From assembly GCA_022566975.1 (NCBI GenBank), contig JADFHV010000021.1:1-13155 (forward strand): DNA of 13,155 nt, read 5' to 3'. Each line of letters begins with the position of its first letter. The stretch's first letter is position 1. The notes below the pieces were generated by a model. The model was not told the origin of the DNA. It searched no databases and worked only from the letters and a program-made list of their open reading frames with translations. The position numbers and the translations under genes were made by a program. Source of the stretch: Chloroflexota bacterium. Its GTDB lineage: Bacteria; Chloroflexota; Dehalococcoidia; SAR202; UBA11138. Below, piece by piece: positions 1 through 7,404 of the stretch.

Positions 1-1049
<1,049 letters not shown>

Positions 1050-1069
1050 CATTAGGGCTCGTTTACTCA

Positions 1070-1146
1070 AGAGGATTCAGGTAAGAGTTATCAGTGGTAG
1101 GTCTACAGTTTCTAGTTTTAGGACTGATGACCGAAGGCTGATGACT
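1070..1146. repeat. degenerate heptanucleotide repeat array (11 units)
   Basis: Read in 7-nt steps from 1070, all eleven consecutive units have G at position 4, mostly T at position 7 and A or C at position 2 (for example ACAGTTT, CTAGTTT, GATGACC, GATGACT). Two of the last units share CTGATGAC at 1124-1131 and 1138-1145. The pattern breaks on both sides (1063-1069 and 1147-1153 lack the G). This is an old, diverged tandem repeat of the kind found in bacterial intergenic spacers. No coding or RNA gene is seen in it. Confidence 0.5.
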
Positions 1147-1155
1147 CGCACACAC

Positions 1156-1194
1156 CGCGGGGTGGAGCAGTCCCGACTTGTCGGGATTGGGCTC
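1156..1194 (+). pseudogene. broken duplicate of the initiator tRNA 5' half
   Basis: Positions 1156-1170 (CGCGGGGTGGAGCAG) are identical to the first 15 nt of the real tRNA at 1214-1228, and 1187-1194 (TTGGGCTC) is identical to 1239-1246 in its anticodon arm. Between the two matching blocks the 10 nt of the tRNA are replaced by exactly the 16-nt palindrome TCCCGACTTGTCGGGA. Similarity ends after 1194, so there is no anticodon, T-arm or CCA end. It cannot make a functional tRNA. It reads as a partial tandem duplication of tRNA-fMet that carries or was cut by a palindromic element. Confidence 0.55.
1171..1186. repeat. 16-nt palindromic element, second copy
   Basis: TCCCGACTTGTCGGGA matches the palindrome at 9-24 at 14 of 16 positions, and the two differences are compensatory (T-A there, C-G here). 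It exactly fills the gap between two blocks of tRNA-fMet sequence. A related hairpin with the same CCCGA/TCGGG arms around a TTCG loop lies in the 23S at 936-949. It may be a REP-like element. Confidence 0.5.
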
Positions 1195-1213
1195 GCGTCC
1201 CGTTCTAGGTCGA

Positions 1214-1288
<75 letters not shown>

Positions 1289-1304
1289 AGCCGTTGTTCA
1301 GGAG

Positions 1305-1333
1305 AGGCCCCCAGGTTAAGGGGGCCTTTCTGT
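1305..1333 (+). terminator. rho-independent terminator after tRNA-fMet
   Basis: AGGCCCCC (1305-1312) pairs perfectly with GGGGGCCT (1320-1327) across a 7-nt loop, and is followed by TTTCTGTT. This is an 8-bp GC-rich stem with a short, imperfect U-tract, 16 nt downstream of the tRNA. It probably ends the rRNA/tRNA transcript ahead of the sigma factor gene. The following 123 nt (1334-1456) must hold the sigma gene promoter, but no convincing -35/-10 pair was recognised there. Confidence 0.8.
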
Positions 1334-1456
1334 TCTGGCCCGGAGGCCTATTTGAGGTTCAGTGCATCTAAAAGAGTAGAAACGGGTAAATAGCTTAGAG
1401 TGGAGGGTTGGCGCGGAGACATCCTCGTCAGACCTAGACCCCGAAGGACGATTGCG

Positions 1457-2857
1457 ATGATGAGTGCGGATGGCCAGTCGCCGGACTTGCGCCCCGGTCT
1501 GGGCCGCTCTTCGACAAAACGGAGGAAAAACCCGTCGACGCCTCTGTCGGTCGGTAGCCCGACAGATGGTGAGGTCGTCGGGGAAACGCCGGATACCGTC
1601 CGGGAGTACCTGCGTGCCATAGGTCAACACCCGCTGTTGACCCAGCCCGAGGAGGTTGAGCTGGCGCTCGCCGTCGAGGCGTGGCTGGAGCTCAAGGAGC
1701 TGCGTCGCCGGTTTTGGGACGAGCACGCGCGTGTCCCGACGACGGCGGAGCTGGCTGAGTCGGTCTACAGCGAGCTTGAGTCTCGCAATCAGATGCTAGG
1801 CTTACTGGCATCGGCCTTTGGAGAGGATGGAGACGGGGCCACGACGATGGGCCTCATTGCTCTCCCCGGGGTACGGGACGGCCTGGAGCGCCCTCTGGAC
1901 ACGGAGATCAGAGACTCCCTGGCCGAGGTGCTGGAGGTGGCCGAGAACGCCGTGCTGAAAGAGGTCTCCACCGTTGCCAGGCTCTCCCGCCTTCTGCCCC
2001 GCGGGGTGGTGGACGAGGTGGTCCTGTGGTCGTCCAAGGCGCGCGTGCGCAGGCCGGTCAAGTTCGTTTCGAAATTGGCCACCTACGAGTCGGCCCTGGC
2101 GGAGTGGTGGCAGGACGTCGAGCGCGAGGGCGAGAGGGCGTCCGAAAAGCTGACCAACTCCAACCTTCGTCTGGTGGTCAGTGTCGCCAGGCGGTATCTC
2201 GGCCGAGGGCTGCCACTCCTGGACCTGATTCAGGAGGGCAACCTCGGGCTCATGCGCGCGGTAGAGAAGTTCGACCCCCACCGCGGCTACAAGTTCAGCA
2301 CCTATGCGACGTGGTGGATCCGTCAGGCCGTCAGCAGGGCACTCGCGGACCAGGGCCGGACCATCAGACTTCCAGTCCACATAGTCGAGCGCCTGCAGCA
2401 GCTCGGTGCCGCCGAGCGCAAGCTGATCCAGAAACTGGACAAGGAACCCACGGCGCTGGAGCTAGCCGAGGAGCTGGAATGGGCGGAGGAGCAGGTTGAG
2501 GCGTTGATCCGCCAGAGGCAGCATACTGTGTCGTTGGAGACGCCGGTGGGGGACGACGACTCCACCCTTGAGGATATGATCCGTGACACATCGGAGTGGG
2601 CTCCCGATGAGGCCGCGATGCGCATCCTTACCAGGGAGGATGTCATCCAGGCACTTGAAGACCTTCCGCCACGTCTGCGTCTGCTGCTGGCCCTACGGTT
2701 TGGCTTCTTCGATGATCGGCCCCGCACGCTGGAAGAGGTGGGTGTAGAGCTTGGCGTGACCAGAGAACGGGTGCGTCAGCTCGAGCGCCAGGCTCTCGAC
2801 CGCCTGAGGGATTCGGAGCGACTTCCGAGCCTGGAGGATGTCGGGTCCAGCCGCTAG
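1457..2857 (+). CDS. RNA polymerase sigma-70 factor, RpoD/SigA-like
   Basis: Directs RNA polymerase to promoters. The protein is 466 aa from ATG 1457, chosen because AAGGA at 1443-1447 gives a well-spaced Shine-Dalgarno; the frame stays open upstream to a GTG at 1400 (485 aa), whose extra residues look non-coding. Region 1.2 is at about 45-80 (TVREYLRAIGQHPLLTQPEE), region 2 at 228-309 with NLRLVVSVARRY, DLIQEGNLGLMRAVEKFD and the -10-reading TWWIRQAVSRALADQGRTIR, region 3 at 312-375, and region 4 at 395-452 with the -35-reading helix VTRERVRQLERQALDRLR. Residues ~85-227 between 1.2 and 2 are divergent and match nothing I recognise; there is no clear acidic region 1.1. Regions 2.4 and 4.2 look like the primary group, so this is either the housekeeping factor or a group 2 paralogue (SigB/HrdB type). 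Confidence 0.93.
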   Translation: MMSADGQSPDLRPGLGRSSTKRRKNPSTPLSVGSPTDGEVVGETPDTVREYLRAIGQHPLLTQPEEVELALAVEAWLELKELRRRFWDEHARVPTTAELAESVYSELESRNQMLGLLASAFGEDGDGATTMGLIALPGVRDGLERPLDTEIRDSLAEVLEVAENAVLKEVSTVARLSRLLPRGVVDEVVLWSSKARVRRPVKFVSKLATYESALAEWWQDVEREGERASEKLTNSNLRLVVSVARRYLGRGLPLLDLIQEGNLGLMRAVEKFDPHRGYKFSTYATWWIRQAVSRALADQGRTIRLPVHIVERLQQLGAAERKLIQKLDKEPTALELAEELEWAEEQVEALIRQRQHTVSLETPVGDDDSTLEDMIRDTSEWAPDEAAMRILTREDVIQALEDLPPRLRLLLALRFGFFDDRPRTLEEVGVELGVTRERVRQLERQALDRLRDSERLPSLEDVGSSR

Positions 2858-2906
2858 TCGGCGGCCAGCTTCGGTGGACCACGCTGAGACGACGTCGAGA
2901 GTCAGA

Positions 2907-4040
2907 ATGGCCACGTATGGCGCCGGCATTATCGGCCTTGGATGGGTCGGCTTCCTGAACGATATCGGCGAACGGCCTCGACCGGCTATATCACAACCCC
3001 GCTACGATCTGGACGATCCGGACCGGCCCAATCCGCCCCTTGACCCGGAACGCAGGCTGCATCTGCACGAGCGTCCCGGCGGCGAGGGTCTCCCCAGCAC
3101 CTACGCCGATGCGCTGTGGGATAGGCCGGAGATCGAGCTGGTGGCCGCCGCGGAACGGAACCCCAGACGACTGGAGGCCTTTCGGCAGCGCTACGGCGCG
3201 GAGGCGACGTACACCGACGCCGAGGCCATGCTCCGCGAGCAGAGTCTCGACATCGTTGCCATCTGCACCAACGTCACCGGCAGGGCCGACCTGACCTGCC
3301 TCGCCGTGGAGAACGGCGTCAAAGCCGTTATGGCCGAGAAGCCCATCTCCCACACCCTGGCGGACGCCGACCGTATGGTCCGGACCTGCGCCGAGGCCGG
3401 GGTGGTCCTGAACGGCGGGCTGACGACGAGTACCCATCCGTCCTTCGCGACGGCCAAGGGCCGGATCGGAGACGGGGCCATCGGCGATGTGGTGTCAATG
3501 GAGACCACCGGGCCCCATGCTCAGAGCCAGATGTGGTCCTACTTCGTGGACAGTCCGCCCTCGTGGGTGTCGGGGTTCGGCGACCGACCGCGGCGCCAAA
3601 CGGGGAGCGACGAGTTTGTGGGCGAGGGGATCATGGTGACCGAGGATGGCCTGATGGTCCACTTCAGGCACGGCGCGCCCGGCGTCCGCGTGGCCGGCTC
3701 CAGGGGAGAGATCGTCTTCGACACCTATAGCGCCTGGAGGCTGTGGCGCCATATCGATGGGCTGCCTGAGGACCGGACGGTGGAGATGCCCTGGCCGGGG
3801 CCTCAGTGCCCGTCGGGAGACCAACTGCCTGTGCCGCCTTTCAGCGCCGTCTGGGCGGTGGCCGACGTCGTGGACTGTCTGGAGGGCAGGCTAGATGAGC
3901 CCAAGAACTCCGGCCGGAGGGTCGCGACGGCCCTGGAGGTGGAGATCGCGCTCAAGCTGTCGTCGGCTCGCGGTGGTGAGCGCGTGGGCCTGCCCCTGGA
4001 GGACCGGTCTCTGCGCCTGAACTACGACTGGTTCAGGTAG
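2907..4040 (+). CDS. Gfo/Idh/MocA family NAD(P)-dependent oxidoreductase
   Basis: A predicted cytosolic sugar- or polyol-type dehydrogenase, 377 aa from ATG 2907. The Rossmann nucleotide-binding motif GIIGLGWVG is at 7-15, the second strand IELVAAAERNPRRL at 76-89, and the family's EKP motif (catalytic lysine region) at 144-146, followed by NGGLTTSTHPSF and KGRIGDGAIGDVVSMET at 169-199. The C-terminal half is the usual alpha/beta dimerisation domain. A longer frame begins at ATG 2838, overlapping the sigma gene by 20 nt, but its GGAGG abuts the ATG and the family normally starts a few residues before the Rossmann motif, so 2907 is preferred. An unusual ~55-residue, proline- and arginine-rich segment (about 19-74) separates the GxGxxG loop from the second strand. 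The substrate cannot be told from sequence. It lies 49 nt after the sigma gene and is probably cotranscribed with it. Confidence 0.88.
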   Translation: MATYGAGIIGLGWVGFLNDIGERPRPAISQPRYDLDDPDRPNPPLDPERRLHLHERPGGEGLPSTYADALWDRPEIELVAAAERNPRRLEAFRQRYGAEATYTDAEAMLREQSLDIVAICTNVTGRADLTCLAVENGVKAVMAEKPISHTLADADRMVRTCAEAGVVLNGGLTTSTHPSFATAKGRIGDGAIGDVVSMETTGPHAQSQMWSYFVDSPPSWVSGFGDRPRRQTGSDEFVGEGIMVTEDGLMVHFRHGAPGVRVAGSRGEIVFDTYSAWRLWRHIDGLPEDRTVEMPWPGPQCPSGDQLPVPPFSAVWAVADVVDCLEGRLDEPKNSGRRVATALEVEIALKLSSARGGERVGLPLEDRSLRLNYDWFR

Positions 4041-4101
4041 CCTTTCCGAGGCCCTCTCCCATTTTCCGAGAACCTTATGCGCCCTCCCCGGCATCAGGCG
4101 A

Positions 4102-4188
4102 CTACGACAGGTCCTGGGCCTGGAGGCGGACGGAAGAGCGCCCGTCCTCGGGCAGCTGCATGTAGCCGGCGGTGAACGGCTGGGGCAT
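4102..4188 (-). CDS. small ORF of 28 codons downstream of the molybdenum hydroxylase gene
   Basis: Reading right to left, ATG at 4188 is preceded by GGGAGGAG with 4-6 nt spacing, one of the best ribosome binding sites in the window. The frame begins MPQPFTAGYMQLPEDGR and ends at TAG 4104-4102. It starts 41 nt after the stop of the hydroxylase gene on the same strand, so it may be translated from the same transcript. There is no membrane segment, cysteine or recognisable domain. It may be a real small protein of the hydroxylase operon or the leading end of a gene whose remainder was lost; the sequence beyond the stop is not an obvious continuation. Confidence 0.45.
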   Translation of the reverse strand: MPQPFTAGYMQLPEDGRSSVRLQAQDLS

Positions 4189-4194
4189 GGTCTC

Positions 4195-4208
4195 CTCCCG
4201 TCCGGGAG
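4195..4208 (-). promoter_or_regulatory. hairpin covering the Shine-Dalgarno of the small ORF
   Basis: On the minus strand CTCCCG and CGGGAG form a 5-6 bp GC-rich stem whose 3' arm is the start of the GGGAGGAG ribosome binding site. When folded it would hide the site. It has no U-tract, so it does not look like a terminator for the upstream gene. Confidence 0.35.
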
Positions 4209-4229
4209 TGCGCTCCCTGCCGGCGACTG

Positions 4230-6479
4230 TTACTTGCCGTCCTTTTCCGCCAGCGCCTTGACAATCGAGGCCGGGTTCATGGGCAGGTCCGTCATTCGAA
4301 TCCCGACGGCGTCGTAAATGGCGTTGGCGATCGCCGCCAACGGCGGAACAATAGGGATCTCGCCCACGCCGCGGACGCCGTATGGATGCGACGGATTGGC
4401 GACCTCGACGATGATGGTGTCGATCATGGGTAGGTCGAGAGACGTGGGCATCCGGTAGTCCAGGAGACTGGGGTTGAGCATCCGCCCGTCATCGCTCATG
4501 CAGTACTCTTCGTTGAGCGCCCAGCCGATACCCTGGACCACCCCACCCTGGATCTGTCCCTCGACATAGCTGGGATGGACCGCTTTACCCGCGTCCTGGG
4601 CGGCGGTGTACCGCAGGATGGTGACCTTGCCCGTCTCCGGGTCCACCTCCACGTCCACAATGTGTGTTGCAAAGGCGCTGCCGGCGCCGGGGGGGTCTAT
4701 GTTGGCCTTGCCGACCACCGGGCCGCCCGTATCCGGAAGGTTGGTGGCCAGCTCTTTGAAGCCGATCTTCAGCTCGGGATCGGACGTATGCTGGAAGACG
4801 CCGTCGATGAGCTCGATCTCGTCGGCAGCCCTGTCCCAGAGTAGCGCCGCCCTCTCGATCATCTGCTGCTTGACGTCCTGGGCAGCCTCGAAGCTGGCCC
4901 AGCCGGTCTTGAAGGCCGCGCCGCTCCCCCCGGTCATCGAGGTGAACCCTATGGACTCCGTATCGCCTACCTGGGGGTTGACATCCTCGACGGGTATGCC
5001 CAGGACCTCGGCGAACTGCTGGGCGGCAACGGGGCGCGTGCCGCCTATGTCCATCTGGCCGATGATCAGGTTCACCGTGCCGTCGAAGTTGACGTTGGCG
5101 GTGGCGCAGGCGGGGCCCGTGCCGTTGATCCAGAAGCCGGAGGCGACGCCTCGGCCCCGATTGGGACCTTCCAGCGGCGCCGAGTAGTGCTCGTGGGCTT
5201 TGACGGCCTCGGCCGTCTCGATGCAGCCGATGGGCGGATTGATCAACCCGGTAGCGCGCCTGGTGCCCTCTTTGGCCCCGTTGAGGATGCGGAAGTCCAG
5301 CAGGTCTATAGAGAGCCTCTCACAGATCTCGTCGACGATAGTCTCGACGGCGAGGGCGCCGAGTGGCGCCCCCGGCGCGCGATATGCGGTAGTCTTGGGC
5401 TTGTTGTCGACGACGTCGTAGGCATCGATCAAGACGTTCTCAATGTCATATGGTGAGAACATGCACTGGGCTGCCGCGGCGACGGGAGAGCCGGGGAAGG
5501 CGCCCGCTTCGAACATCAGCCTGGCCTCGGCGGCGATCAGCTTCCCCTCCCTAGTGGCGCCCATTTTCACCTTCATGTAGGTGCCGGCGGTCGGGCCCGT
5601 GGCCTCGAGCACATCGGCCCTGGTCATCGTGATCTTCACCGGGTGTCCGCTCTTTCGCGAAAGGATCGCGGCCACCGGCTCGAGGTAGACGGTGGTCTTC
5701 CCACCGAATCCTCCTCCAATCTCCATGGGCACTACCTTGATGCGGAAGGGCGGGATGCCGAGGACACCCGCGGTCCGCTCCCTGGCTGGGAAGTGGCCCT
5801 GTGAGCTGGACCAGATGGTCAACTTGTCGTTGGGGAGCCACCATGCGGTCGCCGACTGGGGCTCGATGTAGCCCTGGTGTACCGTCTTGGTCCTGTACTC
5901 GCGCTCGATAACTACGTCGGCCTCGGCGAAGCCCTTCTCGACGTCGCCAAGGGCGAGCTGGCTGTGGGCGGCCACGTTGCCATCGAAGCGGTCGTGTAGG
6001 AGTGGCGCGTCCGCCTTCATGGCGTCCTCAACGTTAGTTACGGAGGGGAGGACCTCGTACTGGACGTCGATCAGAGAGAGGGCTTCCTCTGCCGCATGGG
6101 CGCTACTGGCCGCGAGCGCCGCGACGGCGTGCCCCTTGTAGAGTACCTTGCCTCTGGCCAGGATGTTGCTGCTGACCTGATGGAGGTTAACCGGGGGACC
6201 GGAGCCGAGGACGGCGGGCTCGTCTGGAGCCGGAGGTAAATCCGCGGAGGTCACCACCGCCCTGACTTCCGGGTGCGCCTCGGCCTTGCTGGTGTCGATG
6301 GAGACGATTCTCGCGTGGGCGTGGGGGCTTCTGAGTATCTGGCCGTAGAAGAGCCCTGGCAGGTTCACGTCGGCCCCATACTGGGCCCTGCCGGTCACCT
6401 TGTCGTAACCGTCGTGGCGGATCGGGCGCTTGCCCACGACCTTGTACTCGATGTTAGACAGGACGATGTTGGATCCCAT
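4230..6479 (-). CDS. xanthine dehydrogenase family, molybdopterin-binding (large) subunit
   Basis: The catalytic subunit of a molybdenum hydroxylase (CoxL/XdhB/aldehyde oxidase superfamily), which hydroxylates an aldehyde, purine or N-heterocycle using water. At 749 aa it is full length. The N-terminal a/b hammerhead domain begins near DGYDKVTGRAQYGADVNLPG (23-42). Cofactor motifs follow: HQGYIEPQ at 201-208, GGGFGGK at 255-261, TAYRAPGAP at 364-372, and near the C-terminus GVRGVGEIPIVPP with the expected catalytic glutamate at 707. The loop is AYRAPGAP, not the AYxCSFR of form I CO dehydrogenase, so CO oxidation is unlikely. The start ATG 6479 has GGAGG about 11 nt upstream. No [2Fe-2S] small subunit or FAD subunit lies next to it, which is unusual because the three are normally in one operon; electron transfer must depend on partners elsewhere. 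The gene follows a GlcG/HbpS gene by 108 nt. Confidence 0.92.
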   Translation of the reverse strand: MGSNIVLSNIEYKVVGKRPIRHDGYDKVTGRAQYGADVNLPGLFYGQILRSPHAHARIVSIDTSKAEAHPEVRAVVTSADLPPAPDEPAVLGSGPPVNLHQVSSNILARGKVLYKGHAVAALAASSAHAAEEALSLIDVQYEVLPSVTNVEDAMKADAPLLHDRFDGNVAAHSQLALGDVEKGFAEADVVIEREYRTKTVHQGYIEPQSATAWWLPNDKLTIWSSSQGHFPARERTAGVLGIPPFRIKVVPMEIGGGFGGKTTVYLEPVAAILSRKSGHPVKITMTRADVLEATGPTAGTYMKVKMGATREGKLIAAEARLMFEAGAFPGSPVAAAAQCMFSPYDIENVLIDAYDVVDNKPKTTAYRAPGAPLGALAVETIVDEICERLSIDLLDFRILNGAKEGTRRATGLINPPIGCIETAEAVKAHEHYSAPLEGPNRGRGVASGFWINGTGPACATANVNFDGTVNLIIGQMDIGGTRPVAAQQFAEVLGIPVEDVNPQVGDTESIGFTSMTGGSGAAFKTGWASFEAAQDVKQQMIERAALLWDRAADEIELIDGVFQHTSDPELKIGFKELATNLPDTGGPVVGKANIDPPGAGSAFATHIVDVEVDPETGKVTILRYTAAQDAGKAVHPSYVEGQIQGGVVQGIGWALNEEYCMSDDGRMLNPSLLDYRMPTSLDLPMIDTIIVEVANPSHPYGVRGVGEIPIVPPLAAIANAIYDAVGIRMTDLPMNPASIVKALAEKDGK

Positions 6480-6518
6480 CGGTGTAGATGCCTCCGTCGC
6501 TATATCGTAACGCGGGCC

Positions 6519-6527
6519 ATTGTAGCA
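6519..6527 (-). promoter_or_regulatory. candidate extended -10 promoter for the hydroxylase gene
   Basis: On the minus strand TGCTACAAT gives an extended -10 (TG-n-TACAAT) about 40 nt before ATG 6479. No good -35 box is seen, which extended -10 promoters can tolerate. It would give the hydroxylase its own transcript in addition to read-through from the GlcG/HbpS gene. Confidence 0.35.
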
Positions 6528-6587
6528 CGGTCGTCCCGAGTGTCGTCGCCTGCGCCCGCCTTTGGCCGCGTGGGTGGCGGCCGGCCG

Positions 6588-6986
6588 TCAGATGGCCTCA
6601 ATCCCGGCGCGGGCACACTGCTCGTCCTCTTTGGAGGTGCCGCCACCAACCCCGCAGGCCCCAATGACTTCGCCGTCTCTGAGGATGGGGACCGCCCCCT
6701 GGCCCATGATGAATCGGCCACTCATCTGTATGGATAGGGCCCTCATGACCGGCCTGTCCGCGCGAACCTCGAGCTCGCCGCTGGGCTGGCCGAAGATGAC
6801 CGACGCCACCGCCTTGCCCCGGCTGCCCTCAATGGCAAGTATTAGCGAGCCGTCCATCTTGTGGGCGGCAACCAGGTTCGTCCCAGAGTCCACCACCGAG
6901 ACGGCTATCCTGATACCCAACTCCTGGGCTTGGGCGATGGCTGCGTCGCAGGTCCGGACGGCCTCCGCCAGCGTCACGTCTGCCAT
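6588..6986 (-). CDS. GlcG/HbpS (DUF336) family protein, possible heme-binding
   Basis: 132 aa, typical length for the family. The family hallmarks are present: an N-terminal helix followed by GIRIAVSVVDSGTNLVAAHKMDG (24-46), and the C-terminal glycine-rich block GQGAVPILRDGEVIGACGVGGGT (95-117), then the KEDEQCARAG helix. Known members include Streptomyces HbpS, an extracellular heme-binding sensor partner, GlcG of glycolate operons and the PduO C-terminal domain; many have no known role. No signal peptide is present, so this one is probably cytosolic. ATG 6986 is chosen because the residues match the family N-terminus; GAGGAG lies 9 nt upstream, and an ATG five bases earlier is in another frame. 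It is 108 nt before the molybdenum hydroxylase gene on the same strand, and the pair may be functionally linked. Confidence 0.85.
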   Translation of the reverse strand: MADVTLAEAVRTCDAAIAQAQELGIRIAVSVVDSGTNLVAAHKMDGSLILAIEGSRGKAVASVIFGQPSGELEVRADRPVMRALSIQMSGRFIMGQGAVPILRDGEVIGACGVGGGTSKEDEQCARAGIEAI

Positions 6987-7044
6987 GGGTCATGTCTCCT
7001 CTCTTCGTCGTCGCTTGTGGGATAGGGGCGCGGTCCGCCGCGCC

Positions 7045-7263
7045 TACTTGCGCGTCTGGCTTAACGTTGGGGCGGATTGATGCATTGCTCAGCCACTCAA
7101 TTTCGATGACGCGGCCGGGTCCGGTCAGCTCCATCCGGCCCTCTTGCTCGTGCCGGCGATTGGAGATGCTCACTAAGCAGGCGCCGGGCTGGGCATAGTC
7201 GTAATCATGGAGCCTCATCGAGCGGCGGCGCCGGCGGGCGTCTTTAATGTCAAATCCTATCAT
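7045..7263 (-). pseudogene. N-terminal remnant of a REP-associated/IS200-like tyrosine transposase
   Basis: Translation from ATG 7263 on the minus strand gives an arginine-rich start (ARRRRRSMRL) followed by HDYDYAQPGACLVSIS, then GRMELTGPGRVIEIEWL and ASIRPNVKPDAQV. This closely follows the conserved N-terminus of RAYT (TnpA_REP, COG1943) proteins, which read RRSIRLxxYDYxQPGAYFVTI, then GxMxLNxxGRIVExEWL and PNVxLDxxVVMPNHxHG. The CLFGEI block is lost or degraded. The sequence stops matching just before the MPNHxHG metal-binding HUH motif, and the catalytic tyrosine is absent. About 73 codons remain, so it cannot be active. The rest of the frame runs into the GlcG/HbpS gene and is not transposase-like. 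Apart from this remnant, the 418-nt spacer 6987-7404 contains the argJ promoter region and nothing else recognised. Confidence 0.65.
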
Positions 7264-7325
7264 ACGTTCCGGGGAGGGACCGCGGCCTGCCCGCCCACCC
7301 GTCTCTTTTCGCGCGCAGCCCCTTA

Positions 7326-7334
7326 TGGTATACT
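7326..7334 (+). promoter_or_regulatory. candidate extended -10 promoter of the arg operon
   Basis: TGGTATACT is an extended -10 (TG-n-TATACT). At the expected -35 distance only TTTTCG (7306-7311) is found, a weak match. It would start transcription near 7341, leaving a leader of about 64 nt before argJ. No clear ARG-box operator was recognised. Confidence 0.4.
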
Positions 7335-7348
7335 GCCGTGGCTGCGGC

Positions 7349-7373
7349 GCGGCCACGACCACGTCTAGGCCGC
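7349..7373 (+). promoter_or_regulatory. GC-rich hairpin in the argJ leader
   Basis: GCGGCC (7349-7354) pairs perfectly with GGCCGC (7368-7373) across a 13-nt loop, inside the predicted leader between the -10 box and argJ. It has no following U-tract, so it is not a standard terminator. A role in mRNA stability or translation is possible but unproven. Confidence 0.25.
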
Positions 7374-7404
7374 TGATCGATAACTGCGTCCGGGAAAAGA
7401 CACC

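Noticed and set aside
1802..2380. Long antisense ORF opposite the sigma factor
   Set aside because: High-GC codon bias opens antisense frames; the sense strand encodes clear sigma regions.
4043..4070. Direct repeat TTTCCGAG at 4043-4050 and 4063-4070 between converging genes
   Set aside because: Eight bases twice is too little to call an element, and it does not form a terminator hairpin.
4606..5187. 193-codon plus-strand ORF opposite the molybdenum hydroxylase
   Set aside because: Serine/proline-rich antisense translation; the minus strand carries all cofactor motifs.
4230..6479. Aerobic CO dehydrogenase large subunit (form I)
   Set aside because: The active-site loop is AYRAPGAP, not the AYxCSFR with the copper-binding cysteine, and the other two subunits are absent.
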